Shown here: positions 36,195 to 44,951 of the stretch, in pieces
Layout: each line of letters starts with the position of its first letter
Position numbering within the stretch: position 1 is the first letter of the stretch
Assembly: GCA_022360095.1 (NCBI GenBank)
Contig: JAKSDK010001896.1
Span: 1 to 64,000 of the forward strand
Length of the DNA stretch: 64,000 bases
Direction: 5' to 3'
Source of the DNA: Phycisphaerales bacterium
GTDB lineage: Bacteria > Planctomycetota > Phycisphaerae > UBA1845 > UTPLA1
Notes under the pieces: generated by a model
What the model was told of the DNA's origin: nothing
Database searches by the model: none
Seen by the model: the letters and a program-made list of their open reading frames with translations, nothing else
Position numbers and translations under genes: made by a program

Positions 36195-36305
36195 AAAGCC
36201 CCGGGCCGCCCTGCCCGGGGTGGGGTGCAGGGGATGTGTGCGGGGGCGGGTGAGCGTACAAAAAACTCTGTGTTCGAGACCCCGGGCAGGGCGGCCCGGG
36301 GCTTT
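36195..36305. repeat. Perfect 26-base inverted repeat of two REP-like palindromes
   Basis: 36195-36220 and 36280-36305 are exact reverse complements, 59 bases apart. Each arm is itself a hairpin, CCCCGGGC-CGCCCT-GCCCGGGG, flanked by AAAG or CTTT. A third, single copy with one change lies at 32481-32508. The pair forms a small BIME-like unit 50 bases before the gene at 36355. Confidence 0.8.
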
Positions 36306-36354
36306 GAGAGAGAGACAGCAATCGTTTGTTCATCAGTGAAAGGAGAATCGCACT

Positions 36355-36921
36355 ATGTCGGATACCCCCAACGGACTACCGAAAGATCTGTTCAGTCTCG
36401 ACGAACCTTACGGGTTTCCCGCGGCGAACATCCGGTTTATCGAGGACATTCCCGCGACGCTACAAGCGTGGATGGCCCATCTTGCGCGGGAGATGCTGCG
36501 CCTCGGTGTCTTCTTTCGGGCGGCGACGGTCATGGCTCAGGTGCCGGGTGCTGGGAAGTACGAGTTCCTGCTCTACGACGACGACGAACGGAGTGTCCCG
36601 GACCTGGAGTACGATCCGGCGGACCGGTTGGTCGACGTCGACCGGGATACCGTTTACACGATTCTGGCCGAGTGTTTGAAACGGCTGGAGGCTGAGCACC
36701 TGCTTAAAAAGATCCCCGTGACGGCCCGGCGGCTGGATCGGCTCTCCGTCGAGTGGGAGGAGTTTCTCGACATCCAGGAAAACTATGAGCACGCCTATCA
36801 AAACGTGATCGCTGAGTGTTTGAACACGCTGGTCATCATCCCGGGTATGGACGAGATCAACAAACAGGGAAAGACGACATGGTGGCAGCAATGCTGGGCG
36901 AGCGAAACGCAGAAGGAATGA
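36355..36921 (+). CDS. Uncharacterised soluble protein
   Basis: 188 residues with a strong AAAGGAG site nine bases before the ATG. The protein is acidic and mostly helical: IRFIEDIPATLQAWMAHLAR, AKYEFLLYDDDERSVPD-like strands, DTVYTILAECLKRLEAEHLL, and a Trp-rich end (KTTWWQQCWASETQ). No signal peptide, membrane helix or known domain recognised. It is flanked by REP-like elements on the left and serial hairpins on the right, so it stands alone. Confidence 0.75.
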   Translation: MSDTPNGLPKDLFSLDEPYGFPAANIRFIEDIPATLQAWMAHLAREMLRLGVFFRAATVMAQVPGAGKYEFLLYDDDERSVPDLEYDPADRLVDVDRDTVYTILAECLKRLEAEHLLKKIPVTARRLDRLSVEWEEFLDIQENYEHAYQNVIAECLNTLVIIPGMDEINKQGKTTWWQQCWASETQKE

Positions 36922-36926
36922 TGGCC

Positions 36927-37074
36927 GTCCCTTCGGGGACCCTGTAAGGCGCGGGGCACGCCTTCACCGGCATGTCCCGCGTTTGATATGAGTGCAACGG
37001 GGCGGACATCAACCGTTCGCCCCGGTACCTCACGGCACAGGGCATGTCTTCACGGCATGCCCTGTGTTTTTCTT
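36927..37074 (+). terminator. Series of hairpins ending in an intrinsic terminator
   Basis: Four stems follow one another after the gene at 36355: GTCCC-TTCG-GGGAC (36927-36940, a UUCG tetraloop), an imperfect stem around GCGGG/CCCGC (36951-36980), CGGGGCG/CGCCCCG (36998-37004 with 37018-37024) and CACAGGGCATG/CATGCCCTGTG (37036-37046 with 37056-37066), followed by TTTTTCTTT. The last is a textbook rho-independent terminator. Confidence 0.75.
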
Positions 37075-37192
37075 TGGGCCTGATCCCCGGCACAACACAC
37101 CGTGCATGCCACGTCACGGGAAAATCCAATCGATCGTTGCTTATCCACCCTCTTTCGGGCACAATCTCTCCGATTCTCACGGAGCACGCGGA

Positions 37193-39025
37193 ATGAAGCA
37201 GTTCGAGGCATTGACCCACTGGCTGGACGAGATCATCTGGACGCCTTCTCTGTTCTTCCTCCTGCTCGGCTGCGGGCTCATCTTTTCCATCGTCACCAAG
37301 CTCATTCAATGGCGGGCCCTCACGCACGGTGTGCGCGTCATTCGAGGGCAATACGACCGTCCTGAGGACGCAGGCCACATTTCACATTTCCAGGCACTCT
37401 GCGCGGCACTCTCCGCCACGATCGGGCTCGGCAACATCGCCGGGGTCGGAATTGCCGTGGCCATCGGGGGACCGGGGGCCGTGTTCTGGATGTGGGTGGT
37501 GGGCTTCTTCGGCATGGCGGTCAAGTTCGTCGAATGCTCGTTGGCGACGATGTTCCGCGACGTGCGCGACGTGCCGGACCCCAGTGCACCGGCGTTGACG
37601 GAAAAGGATGCCGAGTCGCATGTGCTGGACTATGCCGGAAAGGACTCGCCAAGCGCGGGTAAGGCCTTGGGGCGTGGCGAGGTGCGCGGCGGGCCGATGT
37701 GGTACATCCAGAAGGCCCTCGTGGAGCCGTTGCGAGAAAAGGGGAATCCGGCCTGGCTGTTGTTCAAGATTTTGGCGGTGGTCTATGCCGTGGTCATTGC
37801 GACGGCCTCGTTCGGCGGCGGGAATATGTTTCAGTCCTGGAACGTGGGCAACACGCTGGCGAAAGAGGGCGTCGATGAGCGAGTTACCGGGGCCCTCGTC
37901 GCGTTTTTGGTGTCGCTGGTCATCATCGGGGGAATCCGGCGCATCGGGGCGGTCGCCAGTAAGCTCGTTCCCTTTATGTGCGTTCTATACGTCGTCGGTT
38001 CGCTGATCGTCATCGGACAAAACATTGCCATCATCGGCGACATGTTTGCGCTGATTTTCCGATCGGCGTTTACACAGATCGCGGGCGAGGGGGCATTTGC
38101 CGGAATCGGCGTGTACGCCGCGTTTGAGTGGGGCTTGCGCCGGGCGCTGTTTTCCAACGAGGCGGGGCAGGGATCGGCTGCGATCGCCCATGCCGCTGCT
38201 CGAACGGAGGAACCTGTACGCGAAGGCGTCGTGGCGGCGATTGGTCCGTTCGTGGACACGATCATCATCTGCACCATGACGGCGCTGGTCGTGTTGAGCA
38301 CCGGCGTGTGGAACCGACCGGCGGTGGGTGAGGTCAGCGCGATCTACGGTGACACGATCACGGTCGCCATGACACCGGATGAGGACATTCCTGAAAAGAT
38401 ACGCGCCGCTCATTACGCCGAGCTTGCCAATGAACATAGCGAGTTATGGATAATCCTTAAGCAGAACAAGGGCGGGGAGGCCACGCGACTGAAGGCTGTC
38501 GCGGAGGCGCTGCACGGCAAGTCAGAAAAAGAACTCACCGAGCACGAAGCGTTTACGATGAAACTGACTCGCGAGGAGGAGGATGATGACAAGAAGGCCT
38601 TCGCGGCGCTGGAGGCCAAGCTTGCCGTCGGTCAGAAAGTTCATCTCGCCTTGAACGGCGCTCAGATCACTCGATTTGCATTGGATACGGTCAGTGTCGG
38701 GGTCGGCCGGTGGATCATTTTGATCGGCGTTTGCCTCTTCGCGTTCAGCACCATGATCAGCTGGAGCTACTACGGCGAGAAGGGAACGGAGTATTTGTTC
38801 GGGCCCGTTGCCATTCTGCCTTACAAGATCCTGTTTGTCATCGCGATCTTCATGGGATGCGTGATCCAGGACTTTCAGACCGTATACGATTTCTCCGACG
38901 CCATGACCGGCCTCACGGTGTTCTGCAATCTGCCCGCATGTCTGATTCTCCTGCCGGTCCTCATCCGCGCGTCCGCCCACTATTTCGCCCGTCTGGACCG
39001 CGGAGAGATGCGTCGAACAAAGTAG
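37193..39025 (+). CDS. Sodium:amino acid symporter, AGCS (alanine/glycine) family, with large insertion
   Basis: About 610 residues, longer than the usual 450-480 of AGCS carriers. Family parts are FFLLLGCGLIFSIVTKLIQW, LSATIGLGNIAGVGIAVAIG, GGPGAVFWMWVVGFFGMAVK, FGGGNMFQSWNV, ALFSNEAGQGSAAIAHAAA and FAFSTMISWSYYGEKG. Extra length comes from a loop of about 45 residues after the third helix (VPDPSAPALTEKDAESHVLD) and a hydrophilic insert of about 125 residues before the helix WIILIGVCLFAFS. The insert is charged (TREEEDDDKKAFAALEAKLA) and should lie on one side of the membrane. ATG 37193 follows GGAG. It imports Ala or Gly with Na+. Confidence 0.9.
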   Translation: MKQFEALTHWLDEIIWTPSLFFLLLGCGLIFSIVTKLIQWRALTHGVRVIRGQYDRPEDAGHISHFQALCAALSATIGLGNIAGVGIAVAIGGPGAVFWMWVVGFFGMAVKFVECSLATMFRDVRDVPDPSAPALTEKDAESHVLDYAGKDSPSAGKALGRGEVRGGPMWYIQKALVEPLREKGNPAWLLFKILAVVYAVVIATASFGGGNMFQSWNVGNTLAKEGVDERVTGALVAFLVSLVIIGGIRRIGAVASKLVPFMCVLYVVGSLIVIGQNIAIIGDMFALIFRSAFTQIAGEGAFAGIGVYAAFEWGLRRALFSNEAGQGSAAIAHAAARTEEPVREGVVAAIGPFVDTIIICTMTALVVLSTGVWNRPAVGEVSAIYGDTITVAMTPDEDIPEKIRAAHYAELANEHSELWIILKQNKGGEATRLKAVAEALHGKSEKELTEHEAFTMKLTREEEDDDKKAFAALEAKLAVGQKVHLALNGAQITRFALDTVSVGVGRWIILIGVCLFAFSTMISWSYYGEKGTEYLFGPVAILPYKILFVIAIFMGCVIQDFQTVYDFSDAMTGLTVFCNLPACLILLPVLIRASAHYFARLDRGEMRRTK

Positions 39026-39099
39026 TGCGGGATTTCCCATCCTTTACGTAATAGCTAAGGGGAATTGGATTCACCATCCTTTGAGTAGGGAGATCCACG

Positions 39100-40737
39100 A
39101 TGATACGGCTCCTCTGGCTATGGATTCCGGTGTTTTGTGCGCCCTCGGCGTGGGGGGAGGAGGACGATTTACCCTCCGATCAGCTGACGGTCCGAGACCG
39201 GGTTTACACGATCTATCCGAGTGAAAAGCTGAGGCAGCGCGGAATGGAGGTGCCGGAGATTCCGTTGGAGGAAAACGCGGCCTGGAAATACATCGAAGCG
39301 GTCAACGCGGCGGTTGATCAGCCGAGTGACCTAAGAGCGGCATTCCTCTCTGCGGCGAACGGCACTTGGCCGGAAGGCGAGACCGGTGAACGCCTGGCCG
39401 CCTGGCTGACCGAAATGCGGCCTGCGTTGGACTTGTTTCGCGAGGCCTCGGACATGTCGGACTATCACATGCCGCTGTGCCGGGGGCAATCGGATTCGTT
39501 GATGGAGGCCATTCTGCCGACCGTTTCGGATATGCGCCAACTTTGCAGGGGTCTTGCCGCTGAGGCCACGTTTTTGGCGAGTCAGGGGAAGGCGACGGAC
39601 GCCCTCGACAACTACATGACGGTGCAGCGGGTCGCGAATCATGTGGCGCGTGGTCAAACCATGATTGAAGGCCTGGTCGGGATGGCGATGAGAAACCTTG
39701 CGGATGAGGGAATGATGCGCGTTTCCGAGACAGGTCTGGTGGATTCCGACATCCTCAAAGAGGCCGTCGACGAAATGGATCGATTGGCCGAGGCCATGCC
39801 GACCTTCGAGGATCTGGTTCGCGCCGAACAGCGTTTTAGCATGAGCGTTGTAGACGACTTTATGGATCTGCCCGGCACTTTTGCGTTGGCGAGCAGCGGT
39901 ATGATCGGTGTTGAGGTGTCGGCTCCGAGCGGCTGGACGCGGCTGAGGGGTGCGCTCATGCGCCTTTATCTGCCGGATCGTGCGATGAAGAGAAACTTCA
40001 ATCGGCACTACGACTCGGTCGTCGAAGCGACTCGTCCTAGGGACGATGGTGCGGTCGGTGCGATCATTGAGGAGCAAAAACTAATTCAACAGATTCCCGC
40101 CTGGGACGTCGTATCTAAGATGGCGCTCCCTTCGTTATCAAAAGTTCACGAATTGACACTGCGGGGTGAGAGCAACTTTGTGCGCGCGCAACTAAAAATG
40201 GCGGCCGAAGCCTTCAATCAGGACCACGGTAAACATCCGGATCGTCTTTCCTCACTCGTGCCGCACTATATCTCAAAAATCCCCGCCGACCCGATGACCG
40301 GTTACGAATTTGAATATCAATCGGCCGGAACCGGTGAGCCGCCCAAAGGAATTGCGATCATTACACGAGAGAGCGCCAAGGAGCTGCGCAAGAAACGGCG
40401 AACACCGGCAATCCTGAACCCGCGGGCGTCGAAGTGGCGATCCTATACGCAGGACTTTGTGAAGCGATATCAACTTACGGATCGGCAGAGGTCTGCAGCC
40501 GAATCCGTTCTTCGCGATATCGAAGCGCGCGCCGCTGATTTTGAGCGCACACATGGTGCCAAAATCAAAGAACTTATGGACGCCGGCAATTCGGATGCAG
40601 CGGATCGTCGGATGGAACCCATCGACAAGTTGTTTGGCGAACTCAAGAAACGACTGAATGCCCTGCCGACCGCCAAGCAACGAGCCGCGCATAAAACCAA
40701 AACGAAGAATAATGCTCAGGAGAAAGACGCTCGATGA
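39100..40737 (+). CDS. Exported protein with pseudopilin-like segment, unknown function
   Basis: 545 residues with a short signal peptide (LLWLWIPVFCAPSAWG). The long middle part is helical. At about 365-410, RAQLKMAAEAFNQDHGKHPD, then LSSLVPHYISKIPADPMTGY, resembles the globular end of type II secretion pseudopilins, but there is no N-terminal pilin helix next to it. The end is basic (RAAHKTKTKNNAQEKDAR). GTAGGGAGATCC gives a ribosome site before ATG 39100. Its stop overlaps the next gene's ATG by four bases, so the pair is co-translated. Confidence 0.7.
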   Translation: MIRLLWLWIPVFCAPSAWGEEDDLPSDQLTVRDRVYTIYPSEKLRQRGMEVPEIPLEENAAWKYIEAVNAAVDQPSDLRAAFLSAANGTWPEGETGERLAAWLTEMRPALDLFREASDMSDYHMPLCRGQSDSLMEAILPTVSDMRQLCRGLAAEATFLASQGKATDALDNYMTVQRVANHVARGQTMIEGLVGMAMRNLADEGMMRVSETGLVDSDILKEAVDEMDRLAEAMPTFEDLVRAEQRFSMSVVDDFMDLPGTFALASSGMIGVEVSAPSGWTRLRGALMRLYLPDRAMKRNFNRHYDSVVEATRPRDDGAVGAIIEEQKLIQQIPAWDVVSKMALPSLSKVHELTLRGESNFVRAQLKMAAEAFNQDHGKHPDRLSSLVPHYISKIPADPMTGYEFEYQSAGTGEPPKGIAIITRESAKELRKKRRTPAILNPRASKWRSYTQDFVKRYQLTDRQRSAAESVLRDIEARAADFERTHGAKIKELMDAGNSDAADRRMEPIDKLFGELKKRLNALPTAKQRAAHKTKTKNNAQEKDAR

Positions 40738-42803
40738 GAAGAGTTAGACCAAGTCTACGTGTTGTTGCGTTGCGATTCGTCATCGTTTTGGTCACGGCCA
40801 ATCTTCTTGTATGGGATAAGGCGCGAGCGGAGCAGAAGCTTCTGGATATCGTGCCTGACGACGCCGTCGTTATCTGTCTTGTCGAGAAACCCAAACGGGC
40901 ACTGCCGCCGGCCACAATCGAGTCGTTGCTCGAGAATCTCGCGCCCGATGCGAAGGACGCCGACACACTTGTTAAGGCCATCAAACAAATGCCCGGCGGT
41001 TTTGTCATGGGTTATGTGCCGTCGCCGGTGAAAAAGAAAAGGCCTGTCTTTTTTATGGCTTTGGAGTGGTCTCATCCGAGCCTCAAGTTCGACAAATGGC
41101 TTGAAAAGACCCTGCCGGCTTTTGAAGCGGTGTTCAAGAACGATCGTTTGAAATTGGATCAGACGGGGAATGCGATACGGATTGCGACGCAATCCGGTGA
41201 TGAGACGGTTTTCGCGTTTGCCCTCAAGGGTCGAGTGGCCTTCGGTTCCAACAAGCCTCAACTTGCCCTTCAGTGGCTGCGCGGCGACTGGCCTGAAAAA
41301 CGCTGGATCGGGATGCCCGGCGTTCGAAAAATGTTAAAACGACTGCCCGAGCAATCAACGATACGGGTTTTGCTCAATCCGAAACCCTGGCTCGAACGGT
41401 TGCGCAAACCGGCGGCCAACAGTCTTGAAGAGCTGGCGTTCAAAGTGCTGTCCCCGGACGAAGTGCTCGGCGCGGCGATCGATTTTTCATGGGAGCGGAC
41501 TGCTCTGAAAGCGCGGTTGACCTGCGTCCTGGCGGAGGGATGTCAGGGAGTCGGTCGTATTCTGACAAGACCGACAAGCTCCGCGCGTTGTCTCGGAGTG
41601 TTTCCTGAAGATTTTTTGGCGATAGGGCGGCTTGGTTGGTCAAGTGCAGCCGGTGTCGTGAAGGGACTCTATGCCTTGACCGATCGATTCGACGAAACCA
41701 TTTCCACCGAATATCGCGAAGATCTTGTCACGTTTCGTGAGACCACCGGTGTTCTATGGGATACAGCTATTTTGGGGCAACTGGTTGACGAAGTCGCCTT
41801 TGGTCTTCGTGTTGATTACACGCGCCGTAATCCCATCGGATGGGGAGTGGTGCTGCCGCTCGGTGATCAGGCCGTCTTTAGTCAGGCGCTTGAACAGCTT
41901 ATCGCGAACTTCGACCTTGCCCTTGAAGAGGTCGACGAGAACGGCCTGCGGATTCGCACTCCGGCGGACCCGCTGCTGCCGTTGTCGTTTGCGATGACTC
42001 AGGGGCTGCTGATTGTCGGCGACGGTCCGGAGACCGTCCACGACATTGCCCGGGAAGCCGGCGACCGGAATCGAGGTAAGCCGAAAGGTGCAAATTTGCG
42101 TGCATGCTACGAGGCTCTAGGTGATCCCAATCACTTCGTCGTCATGCTCGACATTGAACAGCTTAAGAAGATGTTTCCGGTCCTTTCAATGGCGGTCGGT
42201 TCCCAATGGGCTCCATTGCTTGCCCAGGGCAGTGTCGGTGTTGTGGTCGGCGTGGATGACCGCGTCGCACATATGGATATTCATTGGTCGCTGACCTCTC
42301 CCGGAAGGAAGCGCAGCGAGACCAGGGTCGTTCTCGATGAGCCGGGTGAGGGCGCTCCGCTCGCGACATTACTCAACACCCTCGTGGAGAGCACGGTCAA
42401 GGCACGTCTTCAGGCACAGCGTGTGAAAAGCATGCATACCCAAAGAGCGCTGGCTCAAAGTCTCTACCTTTATGCCGAAAAACACGGTGGAGCTTTTCCC
42501 GAGAGTCTGGAGGAATTGTTCAGGGCCATGCCCGACACCGTGAATCTGGAGATGCTCATCAGTCCCTACGATGGTGAGGGGCCCGCCTCGATCGCGGAAG
42601 TGAATCGTGGTTGTTACCTTGTGTATCGGTCCGGTCTTACGACTCGAAGCGCCCCCACGGAAGTGTTGATGGCGGAGCGCGAACTCCACGGCGACGGGGC
42701 CAGTTTTCTTTTCTTGGACGGACATGTCGAGTTTATCCAAGACCCCAAGGCCTCGGAATTGCTGGATCAAATTGCGGCCGGCGAGAAAAGCGTCGGACTG
42801 TAG
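40734..42803 (+). CDS. Exported protein with prepilin-like C-terminal domain, unknown function
   Basis: 689 residues with a signal peptide (LRFVIVLVTANLLVWDKARA). Residues about 30-560 form a large unrecognised domain of repeated alpha/beta character. The last 120 residues (SMHTQRALAQSLYLYAEKHG, FPESLEELFRAM, and a final FLFLDGHVEFI) look like the globular part of planctomycete prepilin-like proteins that carry the H-x9-DG ending, again without the pilin helix. It overlaps the previous gene by ATGA. The two probably act together outside the cytoplasm. Confidence 0.7.
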   Translation: MRRVRPSLRVVALRFVIVLVTANLLVWDKARAEQKLLDIVPDDAVVICLVEKPKRALPPATIESLLENLAPDAKDADTLVKAIKQMPGGFVMGYVPSPVKKKRPVFFMALEWSHPSLKFDKWLEKTLPAFEAVFKNDRLKLDQTGNAIRIATQSGDETVFAFALKGRVAFGSNKPQLALQWLRGDWPEKRWIGMPGVRKMLKRLPEQSTIRVLLNPKPWLERLRKPAANSLEELAFKVLSPDEVLGAAIDFSWERTALKARLTCVLAEGCQGVGRILTRPTSSARCLGVFPEDFLAIGRLGWSSAAGVVKGLYALTDRFDETISTEYREDLVTFRETTGVLWDTAILGQLVDEVAFGLRVDYTRRNPIGWGVVLPLGDQAVFSQALEQLIANFDLALEEVDENGLRIRTPADPLLPLSFAMTQGLLIVGDGPETVHDIAREAGDRNRGKPKGANLRACYEALGDPNHFVVMLDIEQLKKMFPVLSMAVGSQWAPLLAQGSVGVVVGVDDRVAHMDIHWSLTSPGRKRSETRVVLDEPGEGAPLATLLNTLVESTVKARLQAQRVKSMHTQRALAQSLYLYAEKHGGAFPESLEELFRAMPDTVNLEMLISPYDGEGPASIAEVNRGCYLVYRSGLTTRSAPTEVLMAERELHGDGASFLFLDGHVEFIQDPKASELLDQIAAGEKSVGL

Positions 42804-42955
42804 ATTGGCCGGGTTCGGGCCATTGTGGTTTTCGGCCGATAACCACCTACGATTGACCCATTCTCGGGTAAAGTTTACACTTTATGGGGAGTGTTTCGCA
42901 TCGTCCCCTTATGGGGATCACACCCCGTGTAGGCGTCAACGCAAAAGGGAAAATC

Positions 42956-43570
42956 ATGGTCCGCTTTGGATTGCTGACTCTCGCAACCTGCGTGATTTTT
43001 GTGGCAGCCGGCTGTAAGCCGACTGTTGAAGATCGGCGTGCTCATGTCGCGCGTGGCGGCTTGATGCCGGCGGCGGCATTTGAATATGACTCGCAATACG
43101 TCGAGGATCAGACCAAGGTGAAGGTATTGCCACCGCGTTCAATCTCATACGAGCCTCTCGATAGTTTCAAGGGTCAGAGAAAAGAAAAGGTAAGCAGTCG
43201 TCGTCCCAAGGTCTCGAAGGACGTTGGTCCGCCTCGAAAGCGTGGCATGTGGGGAAGGGCTTCGCAGCAGTTGTTGGGGCTATTGGGCCGATCAAGCGAC
43301 GCCGGTCCGGTTAGCGATGAAGGCCCCATGTCTTCGTTGCCTGAGGATGATGACGACGAGGCGATGGACGACGATGAGCTGGATGACGAAGACGAAGACG
43401 AAGACGAACTAGACGAAGAAGACGAAGAAGACGAGGAAGACGAGGAAGAAGACGAAGACGAGGAAGACGACGACGACGAAGAAGAAGACGAAGACGAAGA
43501 CGAAGACGAAGACGAAGACGAAGACGAAGAGGATGAGGAAGAGGATGATTGGGAGGAAGAGGATGATTGA
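42956..43570 (+). CDS. Lipoprotein with long Asp/Glu tail
   Basis: 204 residues: lipoprotein signal (FGLLTLATCVIFVAAGC), a middle part with basic patches (RRPKVSKDVGPPRKRGMW) and a C-terminal tail of about 75 residues made almost only of Asp and Glu. ATG 42956 has AAAAGGGAAAA before it. The tail is coded largely by repeated GAC GAA. Such tails bind calcium or basic proteins; here that is only inference. No partner gene is coupled. Confidence 0.7.
   Translation: MVRFGLLTLATCVIFVAAGCKPTVEDRRAHVARGGLMPAAAFEYDSQYVEDQTKVKVLPPRSISYEPLDSFKGQRKEKVSSRRPKVSKDVGPPRKRGMWGRASQQLLGLLGRSSDAGPVSDEGPMSSLPEDDDDEAMDDDELDDEDEDEDELDEEDEEDEEDEEEDEDEEDDDDEEEDEDEDEDEDEDEDEEDEEEDDWEEEDD
43384..43560 (+). repeat. Low-complexity GACGAA-rich tract coding the acidic tail
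   Basis: The tract is nearly all GAC, GAA and GAG triplets. From about 43490 to 43530 the six-base unit GACGAA is repeated without interruption some seven times. It lies in frame inside the lipoprotein gene, so changes in unit number would change tail length without breaking the frame. Confidence 0.85.
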
Positions 43571-43863
43571 CGATTGACGTTCCCGGCCTTTCAATTCTTC
43601 AAAGCTTCCACGTCTCCTAGTCTGACAACTTGATACTTATCGAAACACCGAGCGTCCCACGGTTCTTTTGAGCCCTATGCGGTATTATTATCAGTTGATC
43701 TACTCAGGTTTGCGGACGCGAACTCAATTCGGAACGCAGAAAGGCCTCGATTCAGCCGATCTAGTTGTAAGAGGCAATTGACTTAGAATACGCCAAGGGC
43801 CGGGTGTTCAGAGCTGACTGGATCGCGAGCAATCGGCCGTCCGAATTTGCCGAGGAGAATCCG
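43571..43863. other. Intergenic region before the stress-protein gene
   Basis: About 290 bases without a supported gene. It contains AT-rich segments (TATTATTATCAG near 43682) but no clear consensus promoter or hairpin. It presumably holds the promoter of the universal stress protein gene. Confidence 0.35.
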
Positions 43864-44751
43864 ATGCATGGATTTGAAAAAGTCGGTGTTTTTCTCAAGA
43901 ACACGCCGCTCGACGAAGCCGTCGCTGCTTTCGCCGTTCATCTGGGGCAGCTCGGTTCACAGGAGATTCACTGTGTTCTGGTCAATGATCCCGCAGAAGG
44001 TGAGTCCAGTAAACCGATTCAAGCGGATGAGCTTGAAGCTCGAGTCAAGAGCATGTTTCCGTCGGACATGTTTGGGCGAACGACCTGCGAGATTCGAGAA
44101 GGTCATCCTTTGGAGCAGGTCTTACGCGTCGCGCGGGACAAGAATCTGGATTTGGCGGTCATCGGACGCAAGCTCCCTTCCAACCAACTCGGTCTTGGTT
44201 CGAAGGTCGCCAAAATCGCCCGTAAGGCGCCATGCAGTGTGATGGTCGTGCCGGAGCTTTGCCGACCGCATTTCGGTCGCATCCTCGTCGCTGTCGACTG
44301 TTCCGATCATTCCAAGTTGGCGATGGAAACCGCCGCGGCATTGGCCAAGGCGGCAGGTGAACCTCATCCGCAACTCTTTGCACTCACGGTCCGTCAGGTC
44401 GCCTCGCGATACGACCTGGCGGGCGTCACATTTGAAGAATGCGCCGATGCTCAACGGAACTACGGGCAGCGCGACCTGGGGAAATTCCTGGAAGAGATTG
44501 ATTCGAAGGGCATCTCGGTGGAACCGATGGTGCTCTTATCCGAGGAACCCGCCTTGGCGATTACGCATGCCGCAATGGCTAAGAAGATGGACATCGTCGT
44601 CGCGGGCAGTCGGGGCGCCACAAGCACCGCTGCGGCCCTGTTGGGCAGTACGTCGGAGAACCTACTCATGGCGTGTGCCTGCCCGATCCTGCTCGTTAAG
44701 GAGAAAGGTGAAACGCTGCACTTCCTCGAAGCGCTCTTTTCCATGAGCTGA
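43864..44751 (+). CDS. Universal stress protein, tandem UspA domains
   Basis: About 295 residues with two Usp-like halves. The first (residues 1-135) is divergent but keeps LDLAVIGRKL and APCSVMVVPE. The second (about 138-295) is more typical: FGRILVAVDCSDHSKLAMET, MDIVVAGSRGATSTAAALLG, CPILLVKEKGE, with a G-x2-G-x9-GS-like ATP-binding pattern only partly kept. UspA proteins help survival under stress and bind ATP or other nucleotides. ATG 43864 is chosen because the family begins a few residues later; the upstream frame adds unrelated residues. Confidence 0.87.
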   Translation: MHGFEKVGVFLKNTPLDEAVAAFAVHLGQLGSQEIHCVLVNDPAEGESSKPIQADELEARVKSMFPSDMFGRTTCEIREGHPLEQVLRVARDKNLDLAVIGRKLPSNQLGLGSKVAKIARKAPCSVMVVPELCRPHFGRILVAVDCSDHSKLAMETAAALAKAAGEPHPQLFALTVRQVASRYDLAGVTFEECADAQRNYGQRDLGKFLEEIDSKGISVEPMVLLSEEPALAITHAAMAKKMDIVVAGSRGATSTAAALLGSTSENLLMACACPILLVKEKGETLHFLEALFSMS

Positions 44752-44951
44752 GAAACACGCATCGCACTCATCAGCAATCTCATCGATTCGTTCGTACTTG
44801 GATCAACACGACCTGCACGACCGTTTCGACCGATAGGCAGCGGATGACTTACCCAGAGTCAATTTCGCATGGATTGATCTACGCGATCCCCACCCTACAA
44901 TGGCTTCTCTGGGGACGTGGCGATTCTTGTCAAACTGGAAAGGTCATACAA

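Noticed and set aside
43409-43594. Leftward frame made of Phe, Val and Leu
   Set aside because: It is the reverse strand of the GACGAA tract and only looks like a membrane helix because of the repeat.
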